Assembly: GCF_035946055.1 (NCBI RefSeq)
Contig: NZ_CP108364.1
Span: 124,001-188,000 of the forward strand
Source: Streptomyces sp. NBC_01341
Lineage (GTDB): Bacteria > Actinomycetota > Actinomycetes > Streptomycetales > Streptomycetaceae
Length of the DNA stretch: 64,000 nt
Direction of reading: 5' to 3'
Made by a program: the position numbers and the translations under genes. Positions 56,993 through 64,000 of the stretch are shown here, piece after piece. The number at the start of each line of letters is the position of its first letter. Position 1 is the stretch's first letter. The notes beneath the pieces were generated by a model, which saw only the letters and a list, made by a program, of their open reading frames with translations, was not told where the DNA came from and ran no database searches.

Positions 56993-57239
56993 GGTCAACA
57001 CCCTTTCCGAATTGCTGCGTTGTGCCGCTTCTGCGACCGGGCCCGCCGGTCGGAGCGGTTGACCACCGGGTGGGACTGGGGCAGCGTACAACACCGGTTG
57101 GTCACTGTAAGTAAAAGATTCTTTGACCCGTATCGATCTTTCGGAGCGGTCTCTGACGTGCGATGGTTCCGTCTCGTATCCAGCCCGCAGCGATCTTGGT
57201 CGACCCGTCGGCCAGACACTTCACCAGGGGGACATCGCC
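56993..57239. promoter_or_regulatory. Divergent promoter region of the biosynthetic locus
   Basis: The 247 bp between the AsnB-like and NRPS starts hold an AT-rich island (57096-57143, including GTAAGTAAAAGATTCTTTGA) that stands out from the surroundings, a likely place for promoters or an operator. AGGGGGA at 57226-57232 is the ribosome site of the NRPS gene. No regulator gene is in the window. Confidence 0.5.
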
Positions 57240-60200
57240 GTGCGTCGTACCGGTCCGGAGTCGCTGGGCGAGGGACTGGTCGAGCAGTTCCGTCGCACTC
57301 CCGACGCGCGGGCGGTCTCGGACGACCGCGAGGTCCTCACCTACCGCGAACTCGACGCACGCTCGGCCGCCCTGGCCGAGCGGCTGGTGGAGGCGGGGGT
57401 GGGGCCCGACCGTGTCGTGGCTCTCCAGCTCGAGCGCTCCACCGACCTGGCCGTGGCGATCGTCGGCGTCCTGCGGGCGGGCGGCGCCTGGCTGCCGCTG
57501 TCCACCACTGATCCGGACCGGCGGATCCTGGGTCTTCTGCGTGACGCCGCACCGGCGGCCGTCATCACCGAGGAGAACTCCCGGCTCTGGTCGCTCGCCG
57601 GCAGCGCGGTCCCGCGCCTGACTCCCCGTGGCCCCCGAGGTCCGGGCAGGGCGCAACCGATCGATTCGGCCGCGCCGCACCACCTGGCCTACGTCATCTA
57701 CACATCCGGGTCCACGGGCCGCCCCAAGGGCGTGATGACCGAGCACGCGGCCATCGTCAACCGGCTCCGGTGGATGCAGGAGCGCTTCCCCGTCGGGCCG
57801 GGGGACGTGATCGCGCAGAAGACGCCTTACACCTTCGACGTCTCGGTGTGGGAGTTCATCTGGCCCCTGGCGACCGGAGCGGAACTGGCCTTCGCCGCGC
57901 CCGACGGGCATCGCGACCCCGCCTACCTGCAGTCCTTCCTGACGGAGCGGCAGGTGACCGTCACGCATTTCGTGCCGAGCATGCTCACGGAGTTCCTGCG
58001 CCGGGCGCGGCCCGGTTCGTGCCCGCGGCTGCGGGCGGTCATGGTGAGCGGCGAGGCACTCGGCCCCGACCTCGTCCGGCGATTCTTCGAACGGCTGCCG
58101 CACGCCGAACTGCACAACCTCTACGGTCCCACCGAGGCTGCCGTCGACGTCAGCCACTGGCAGTGTTCCGCGGACGATCCGCCCACCGCACCGGTTCCGA
58201 TCGGCCACCCCATCACGGGCATCGAATTGCTGGTGGTCGGCGAGGACGGTGTGGAAGTTCCGGCAGGCGAGGTCGGTGAGCTGTGCATCGCCGGCGTCGG
58301 CGTGGCGCGCGGCTACCTGAACCTGCCCGACGTCACGGCCGAGCGCTTCGTGGAGCACCCGGCGGACCCTGGCCGACGCATGTACCGGACGGGTGATCTG
58401 GCCAGCCGGCGTCCGGACGGGGCGTTTCTCTACCACGGCCGCAACGACCGCCAGGTGAAGATCGGCGGCGTCCGCGTCGAACTGGGCGAGGTGGAAGCGG
58501 CCCTCCACTCCCTGCCCGGTGTGGAGGAGTGCGTCGTCGTGACGCGCGTCGACGGGGCGGGCGTGGTACGCCTGGATGCCGCCGCCGTTCCGGTGCCCGG
58601 GGTGCCGTGGTCCGGGTGGCGTGACGAGCTCCTCGGCATCCTGCCGGCCGGCTCGGTTCCCGCCACGCTCACGCCCGTGGACTCGCTGCCGAAGACCGCG
58701 CACGGCAAGTCCGACACGGAGGCGCTGCGCGCCATACTGGAGGAGCGGTCCGAACAGGGAGCCCGCGCCGACGACCCCGTCGTCGAGGACTCGCTGGAAC
58801 GGCTCTGGGCCAGGGTGCTCGGCACCACCGACCCGGATTTCCTGCATGCGGGCGGCACGTCACTGCATGCCGTGCGGCTTCTCGCCGATGTCGCCGAGGA
58901 GTTCGGCGCCGGCGTTCCGTTGTCCGACTTCTTCGCCGATCCGACGCTCGACCGGCTGCGGGCCCTTGTCGCCGCCGGTGGCACTGCCGCGGCCGAGGCG
59001 CCCTCGCGCGTGCCGCGGGAGGGCGGGCTTTCGCTCAACTCCTACCAGGAACGACTCTGGTTCCTCCAGGAGTTGGAGCCTGGAAGCACGGCGATGAGTG
59101 CCCCCACCGCCTTCCGGATCACCGGAACGAGCGCGGAGCGTGTATCGGAGGCGTTCGCCGCTCTGGTGCGGCGGCACGAGGTGCTGCGCACGAGGTTCCA
59201 GTCCGTGGAGGGCGTACCGCGGGCCGTCATCGGCTCGGACGCCCCCGCACTGCAGTGGACGGACCGTGCCGACGGCGCCGCCGGTCCCGAGACCGTTCGC
59301 CGACTGGTGGAGGAGCTGGCGTACGAGCCGTTCGACCTCGCCGCCGGACCGCCGCTGCGGGCCCGTGGGGTCGGTTTCGGCCCGAGCGACCACCTGCTCG
59401 TCATGGTCACCCACCAGATCGTCGCCGACGGCTGGACCTGGTCGCTGCTGGCCGATGAGCTGACGCGGCTGCTGACGCGGCCGGACGCGTCGGAGGAAGC
59501 ACGGCTGCAGATCGTCGACCAGGCGGCCTGGCAGCGTACGCAGGAATCCCGCCCCGAACACCGGGCCGCGGTCGAGGAGTCGCTGGGACACTGGCGCGCC
59601 GTGCTGGCGAACGCGCCGGACGGGCTCGACCTGCCGGTGGACGAGCCGCGCGAGCCCTCGCTCAGCGTGCCCGCCGACAGCGTCGCGCTGCACTGGTCCG
59701 CGGACTTCGCGTCCCGGCTCAAGGCGCTGTGCCGCGCGCAGGGTCTCACCGAGTTCATGGCTCTGCTCGCCGGTTACACGGCCTGGCTGGCCCGGCTCTC
59801 CGGTCAGGAGACGGTCGTCGTCGGTACACCGATGGCGAACCGGGCGCCGGCCTGGATCGCCGACCTCGTCGGCTACTTCGTCACGACCGTCCCGCAGTGC
59901 CTGGAGATCGACGAGGACGCGACGGTCGCCCAGGTGCTGGACCGCGCCCGGACCAGCGTCCTGGCGGGGCAGCGGCACTCGACGGCGCCCATCGAGCGCA
60001 TCGTCGCCGAGGTCGGCCCGGCCCGGGGAGCCGCCCGGTTGCCGCTCTTCCAGAACCTGTTCGTCTTCCAGAACATGCCCGCATGGCGCAGAGAGGCCGA
60101 CGGTGTCGCCGTGCAGGTCCATCAATTCCCGCCGCGGCACACCCACTACGACCTCAAGTTCGAGGTCTTCCCGCTCACCACCGGCTACGAGGCACGCCTC

Positions 60201-60320
60201 GTGTACGCCCGCGGCCGTTTCTCGGCCGAGCGTGCCGCGCTCATGGCACGCCAGCTCGCCTCCTTCGTCGAGACCGCGGTGGACAAGCCCGACGCGTACG
60301 TCGACGAGATAGGCCTCTGA
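57240..60320 (+). CDS. NRPS, A(Ser)-T-C, with HQxxxDG in the C domain
   Basis: A 1026-residue NRPS from GTG 57240 (AGGGGGA 7 bases upstream; earlier in-frame ATG 57123 lies in the AT-rich promoter). A domain: [13 protein letters not shown] (from Tyr154), FDVSVWEFIWPL, THFVPSML, HNLYGPTEAAVDVS, HGKSD. The pocket residues read D-V-W-H-M-S-L-V-D, the EntF-like serine code. T domain: HAGGTSLHAVRLLADV (Ser541). C domain: LSLNSYQERLWFLQEL, RRHEVLRTRFQ, then VTHQIVADGWTW, where the catalytic second His is Gln (726), DLVGYFVTTVP and RLPLFQNLFVFQN. No initiation C domain, so it may start the chain. Confidence 0.93.
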   Translation: MRRTGPESLGEGLVEQFRRTPDARAVSDDREVLTYRELDARSAALAERLVEAGVGPDRVVALQLERSTDLAVAIVGVLRAGGAWLPLSTTDPDRRILGLLRDAAPAAVITEENSRLWSLAGSAVPRLTPRGPRGPGRAQPIDSAAPHHLAYVIYTSGSTGRPKGVMTEHAAIVNRLRWMQERFPVGPGDVIAQKTPYTFDVSVWEFIWPLATGAELAFAAPDGHRDPAYLQSFLTERQVTVTHFVPSMLTEFLRRARPGSCPRLRAVMVSGEALGPDLVRRFFERLPHAELHNLYGPTEAAVDVSHWQCSADDPPTAPVPIGHPITGIELLVVGEDGVEVPAGEVGELCIAGVGVARGYLNLPDVTAERFVEHPADPGRRMYRTGDLASRRPDGAFLYHGRNDRQVKIGGVRVELGEVEAALHSLPGVEECVVVTRVDGAGVVRLDAAAVPVPGVPWSGWRDELLGILPAGSVPATLTPVDSLPKTAHGKSDTEALRAILEERSEQGARADDPVVEDSLERLWARVLGTTDPDFLHAGGTSLHAVRLLADVAEEFGAGVPLSDFFADPTLDRLRALVAAGGTAAAEAPSRVPREGGLSLNSYQERLWFLQELEPGSTAMSAPTAFRITGTSAERVSEAFAALVRRHEVLRTRFQSVEGVPRAVIGSDAPALQWTDRADGAAGPETVRRLVEELAYEPFDLAAGPPLRARGVGFGPSDHLLVMVTHQIVADGWTWSLLADELTRLLTRPDASEEARLQIVDQAAWQRTQESRPEHRAAVEESLGHWRAVLANAPDGLDLPVDEPREPSLSVPADSVALHWSADFASRLKALCRAQGLTEFMALLAGYTAWLARLSGQETVVVGTPMANRAPAWIADLVGYFVTTVPQCLEIDEDATVAQVLDRARTSVLAGQRHSTAPIERIVAEVGPARGAARLPLFQNLFVFQNMPAWRREADGVAVQVHQFPPRHTHYDLKFEVFPLTTGYEARLVYARGRFSAERAALMARQLASFVETAVDKPDAYVDEIGL

Positions 60321-60366
60321 CCGGCCCGCAGGGCGATCCCGACCACACGATTGGACTGACACTGAG

Positions 60367-63300
60367 ATGACGCACGCCGACGACCACCGTGCCGCGTCCG
60401 CGAGCCCGTCGAGGCACCTGTCCGGGACCGGCACCGTCCCCGCCCTCGTCGAGGCAGCGGCTTCCCGGTCCCCGCACGCCGTCGCGCTGGTGCGGGGGTC
60501 GCGGTCGTACACGTACGCGGAACTCGCGGCGCGGTTCTCCCGGACGGCCCGGGCGTTGAGGGCGCGGGGGGTGGCCTCGGGGGACGTCGTGGCCGTCCGC
60601 GGGGGCCGGTCCCCCGAGACGGTCGTGGCGATGCTCGCGGTCCTGCGGGCGGGTGCCGTCCTGACGATGATCGACGTCAGCCAGCCGGACGCACGGGTGC
60701 ACGACGTGATCAAGCGGGCGCGCCCGTCGCTGCTCGTCGACACCACCGAGCAGACGTGGGACCCGGCGGCCGGTGCCGCCCCGGTGGTGCGGCTCGCCGA
60801 ACTGGAGCAAGCGGCGGCAGGGGAGATCGGACTTCCCGCCGTGGCCGCCGGTGCCGACGCGTATGTGTGCTTCACCTCCGGCACCACGGGTGAGCCCCGT
60901 GGGGTTCTGGGATGGCACGGGGCGCTCGCGCATTTCTGTGTCTGGGAGCAGGAAGCCCTGGCCATGGGCGCGGGCGACCGCGTCGCCCAGATGGCCGCGC
61001 TGACCTTCGACGCCGTCTTCAAGGACCTGTTCCCGGCGCTCATCGCGGGTGCCACCGTGTGCCTCCCGCCGACCGACCGGCCCTTCGTGGACCTGGCGCA
61101 GGTGCTCGCATGGCTGCGCGAGGACGAGGTGACCGTCCTGCAGACGGTGCCGAGCGTGCTCTCGTCCCTGCTGGCCGAACTGCCCGCGGGGGCGGGCTTT
61201 CCGGCACTGCGGCTGATATGTCTCTCCGGCGAGCCGCTGCAGGGTGGTCTCGTGAACCGCTGGCGTCAGGCCACGGGCAACGCGGGGGCACGGTTCGTGA
61301 ACCTCTACGGGACGACCGAGGCAACCATCCTCAAGTCCTGGTACCCGGTACCTGACGACGAGGTCCCTGCGGTCATCCTGCCCGTCGGCAAGGCAATCGA
61401 CGACGCCGAACTCCTCGTCGTCAGCAAGCGGGGCCGGCGGTGTGGCGTCGGAGAGCCGGGTGAGGTTCTGATCCGCACCCCACACCTCACCCGGGGCGCC
61501 TGGCGTCCGGCGGAGGGAGAGGCACCGCTCTTCGAGGTGAACCCGCTCAATCCCGACGACCCCACGGATCTGGTGCAGAGGACGGGCGACCTGGGCCGCC
61601 TCGGTCCGCAGGGCGACCTGGAGATCCACGGCCGGGTGGACGACCAGATCAAGATTCTCGGCGTCCGCGTCCACCCCGCGGAGGTCGCCGCGCTGATCAC
61701 GCGCATGCCGGAGGTCGAGGACGCGGCTGTCGTCGCCCGCGCCGGGGACGACGGACCGATGCTCGTCGCGTACGTCGTGCCGGGCCGGCGGGCCGCCGTG
61801 GACGCCTCGGCCGTACGCCGGCACGTGGCCGCCACCGGCTCCAACGCGTTGGTCCCGGCTCATGTGGTGCTCCTGGAGCGGCTGCCGCTCACCGGCCACG
61901 GCAAGCTCGACCGGTCCGCGCTGCCCGACCCCGACTCCGTCGCCGGGGCGGAGCATGCGGACGGAGCGGTGGACGAAGGGCAGTGGACCGGGACGGAGCG
62001 GCGCGTCGCCGAGCTGTGGTCGGAGCTGTTCAAGAAGGAGATAACCTCCCGGCACGCCCACTTCTTCGACCTCGGTGGCCACTCGCTGATGCTGGCGAGG
62101 CTCCTTGCCCGGATCCGCCGGACCTTCGAGGTCGACCTGAATCTGCCGACGCTGTTCCGGTCGGCGACGATCGCCACGCTCGCCGAGGCAGTGGACGGTG
62201 CGCTGCGAGCGGGTGGCCCGGCTGAGGAGGAGCCGGTCCCGCTGCCGGTCCCCCGCGACGGCGACCAGCCGCTCTCCCCCGAGCAGGAGGGCCTGTGGTT
62301 CCTCCAGCAGCTCGATCCCCGCAGCTCCTCCTACAACATGGCGGGCGTGTTCCAGCTGCCCGCGGGCATCGGCGAGGAGGCCGTCCGCGCGGCTTTCATC
62401 ACCGTGTGCGCCCGCCATGAGGCTCTGCGGCTGCGCTTCCATGAGGTCGACGGGCGCCCTGTCCAGTCCGTGGGCGAGGCCGCCCTCGACTTCGCGGCAC
62501 TCACGGCCGTGACCGACCGGCCGTCGGGCCTCACGTCGCTGTCCGAGGCTGCCGCCGTCGCCTTCGATCTGGTCGACGGCCCGCTGGTACGGGTACGGAC
62601 GGTCCGGGTCGGCGGCGACGAACTTCTCGTCGGCCTGACCGTCCATCACCTGTGCTGTGACGGCGTGTCCTGGAGCCTCCTCGCACAGCAGGCCGACGAG
62701 TTGCTCTCCGGCGTCGACCGCCACACGCATCTGGACCACGGCGGGCCCCGGTTCCAGTTCGGCGACTACGCGGCGTGGCGTGCGGGCCGGAAGGAGGGCG
62801 AGCGCGCGGAGGCCGACCTGGCCTACTGGTGCGACATGCTCGCCGACAGCCCCGACGCGGGCGTGCCGTGGGGGCGCCCCGTACCCCTCGGACGGCCGCA
62901 CCGGGCCCGGGTGCTGCGTGTCGAGGTCGCCCCGGACGTGACGAACCGCGTGGCCGAACTGTGCGCGAAGGCCGGGGCCACCGAGTACATGGCCATGATG
63001 ACCGTCCTCGCGTATGTCATGTCCCGGGCGGCCGCGCAGGACCGGGTCGTCATCGGCAGCGACAGTGTGGGCCGGGGCCGGGAGGAGTTCGAGGAACTCA
63101 TCGGGTTCTTCGTACGGACGCACGCCTACAGCTTCGACATGGCGGGCGACCCCACGTTCGAGGAAGCACTCGGGCGGGTCAGGGCGACGCTCGTCGAGGC
63201 GTCCGGGCACCAGGACGTCTCCTTCGCGCGGGTCGTGGAGGCCGTCGCCGCTGCCCGTGACGGGGACCGCAGCCCTCTGTTCTCCGTGATGCTGCGGATG

Positions 63301-64000
63301 CCGCCGCGCGAGGAACTGCCGCGCGAGGCCGCTGTCCTGCGTCCCGTCGACGTCGTCGCCGACGCCGCCGACGGCTCCGGCGCCGCCCCCACGGCCAAGT
63401 TCGACCTCACCGTGGTGGTGCGCCCCGGGCCGGCGGGCACCCTCCTGGACTTCGAGTACGACGCCGACACGGTGCAGGCCGAGTTCGCCGCCGCGCTCGG
63501 CGAACGGTTCACGCGGCTGCTCCGCTTCGCCGCCGAGCAGCCGGCGAGTCCGTTGTCGGACGCCCGCCGCAGCAGCCACCCGTTCGCCGAGCCGCTTCCC
63601 GCGCGGGACCTGGTGCCGGTCGCCGAGCGTTTCCGTCGCCAGGCCTCGGCCACCCCGGACGCGGTCGCCGTGTCGTGTGCGGAGGGCGAGGTGACCTACT
63701 CCCGGCTCGCCGCCGCGGTGGCGGGAGCTGCGCGGGAGCTCCGCCCGGGCCGGCGCGTCGGTGTGCTGGGCGGGAAGTCCCCCGCGACCGTGGCCGCCCT
63801 GCTCGCCGCGGTCGGCGTCGGCACCACCGTCGTACTGCTGGACGACGGTCTGCCCGCGCCCCGGCGCGCAGCCATGATGGCCAAGGCCGGTGTCCAGCAC
63901 GTCCTGCTCACCGAGCCGTCGACCGCGACGGACGGCCCCGGCGACGCGACCGTCCGACGCCTGTCCTTCGAGGAACTCGCCGAGGGCGCGCACGAAGTAC
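60367..64000 (+). CDS. NRPS, A-T-C-A(partial), continues beyond the window
   Basis: ATG 60367 begins 46 bp after the previous NRPS and stays open to the edge (1211 residues). A1: CFTSGTTGEPRGVL (near 168), FDAVFKDLFPALIAGA, VLQTVPSVL, FVNLYGTTEATILK (TT instead of PT), VDDQIKILGVRV, GHGKLDRSALP; its pocket reads D-A-K-Q-C-S-L-I-L and has no confident substrate. [18 protein letters not shown] (Ser573). C: LSPEQEGLWFLQQLDPRSSS, ARHEALRLRF, an intact HHLCCDG (760-766), IGFFVRTHAY and GHQDVSFARVVEAV. A second A domain starts at about 63600 (AVAVSCAEGEVTYSRLAAAV) and is cut by the window end. It probably elongates the serine unit loaded by the upstream NRPS. Confidence 0.93.
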   Translation, partial: MTHADDHRAASASPSRHLSGTGTVPALVEAAASRSPHAVALVRGSRSYTYAELAARFSRTARALRARGVASGDVVAVRGGRSPETVVAMLAVLRAGAVLTMIDVSQPDARVHDVIKRARPSLLVDTTEQTWDPAAGAAPVVRLAELEQAAAGEIGLPAVAAGADAYVCFTSGTTGEPRGVLGWHGALAHFCVWEQEALAMGAGDRVAQMAALTFDAVFKDLFPALIAGATVCLPPTDRPFVDLAQVLAWLREDEVTVLQTVPSVLSSLLAELPAGAGFPALRLICLSGEPLQGGLVNRWRQATGNAGARFVNLYGTTEATILKSWYPVPDDEVPAVILPVGKAIDDAELLVVSKRGRRCGVGEPGEVLIRTPHLTRGAWRPAEGEAPLFEVNPLNPDDPTDLVQRTGDLGRLGPQGDLEIHGRVDDQIKILGVRVHPAEVAALITRMPEVEDAAVVARAGDDGPMLVAYVVPGRRAAVDASAVRRHVAATGSNALVPAHVVLLERLPLTGHGKLDRSALPDPDSVAGAEHADGAVDEGQWTGTERRVAELWSELFKKEITSRHAHFFDLGGHSLMLARLLARIRRTFEVDLNLPTLFRSATIATLAEAVDGALRAGGPAEEEPVPLPVPRDGDQPLSPEQEGLWFLQQLDPRSSSYNMAGVFQLPAGIGEEAVRAAFITVCARHEALRLRFHEVDGRPVQSVGEAALDFAALTAVTDRPSGLTSLSEAAAVAFDLVDGPLVRVRTVRVGGDELLVGLTVHHLCCDGVSWSLLAQQADELLSGVDRHTHLDHGGPRFQFGDYAAWRAGRKEGERAEADLAYWCDMLADSPDAGVPWGRPVPLGRPHRARVLRVEVAPDVTNRVAELCAKAGATEYMAMMTVLAYVMSRAAAQDRVVIGSDSVGRGREEFEELIGFFVRTHAYSFDMAGDPTFEEALGRVRATLVEASGHQDVSFARVVEAVAAARDGDRSPLFSVMLRMPPREELPREAAVLRPVDVVADAADGSGAAPTAKFDLTVVVRPGPAGTLLDFEYDADTVQAEFAAALGERFTRLLRFAAEQPASPLSDARRSSHPFAEPLPARDLVPVAERFRRQASATPDAVAVSCAEGEVTYSRLAAAVAGAARELRPGRRVGVLGGKSPATVAALLAAVGVGTTVVLLDDGLPAPRRAAMMAKAGVQHVLLTEPSTATDGPGDATVRRLSFEELAEGAHEV

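Noticed and set aside
57102..58847. A 581-codon minus-strand frame
   Set aside because: Antisense to the serine A domain and crosses the divergent promoter region.
60241..63993. A 1250-codon open frame on the minus strand
   Set aside because: It is antisense to the NRPS on the plus strand, whose domains (A, T, C, A) are continuous from 60367 to the edge. The minus-strand translation has no domain and is a by-product of GC-rich third positions.

Overview
The window is very GC-rich DNA with strong third-position G/C bias, frequent GTG starts and purine-rich ribosome sites. The gene content fits a Streptomyces or close relative: DUF6233, DUF6221 and DUF3152 proteins, SUKH proteins, a phenoxazinone-synthase-type oxidase and NRPS genes. 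The number of broken transposases, truncated genes and lineage-specific small proteins suggests an accessory or chromosome-arm region. I saw no rRNA, tRNA or CRISPR array.

Layout. 1-3090: C-terminal part of a giant multidomain toxin-like protein with two ADP-ribosyltransferase-like domains around a zinc-peptidase-like domain. 3.1-11.1 kb: a mobile-element graveyard holding a complete IS5-type element with a small gene between one end and its transposase, an ISAs1-type element whose transposase has one in-frame amber codon, fragments of IS3 and IS5 elements, and scrambled pieces of STAS and anti-sigma-type regulators. 11.1-14.1 kb: an EF-hand protein and a molybdopterin oxidoreductase. 14.4-17.6 kb: the end of an NRPS (partial C, A, T, TE) fused in frame to the N-terminus of an IS630-type transposase. 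17.6-26.1 kb: ISKra4 remnants, a beta-propeller protein, a SUKH protein, a lipoprotein and a secreted DUF4394 protein, with decayed genes between them.

27.2-29.3 kb: a Tat-exported multicopper oxidase. 29.9-31.5 kb: a divergent alpha/beta-hydrolase and TetR pair separated by two near-identical palindromic operators. 31.5-36.8 kb: transposase fragments, a conserved hypothetical, a DUF3152 metalloprotease-like protein and a SUKH-3 protein. 37.1-38.2 kb: a PadR-DUF1048-DUF1048 operon whose last gene is cut by an ISAs1 end. 39.2-42.5 kb: a YceI protein, a DinB-like protein and several pseudogenes. 42.7-47.4 kb: a two-gene operon for secreted carbohydrate-active proteins (glucose/sorbosone dehydrogenase with PKD and CBMs, then ThuA-DUF1080-CBM) ending in a terminator.

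48.6-64.0 kb (running off the right edge): a biosynthetic locus. One tightly coupled minus-strand operon encodes an AsnB-like amidotransferase, an SGNH hydrolase-like protein, a luciferase-like monooxygenase, an MFS exporter, an Asp/Glu-type racemase and an ATP-grasp ligase. Divergent from it are two NRPS genes, A-T-C and A-T-C-A(partial). The first A domain reads as serine-specific. The first C domain has HQxxxDG in place of HHxxxDG. I cannot name the product. The combination of NRPS, ATP-grasp, AsnB and racemase is the best candidate here for an undescribed pathway.
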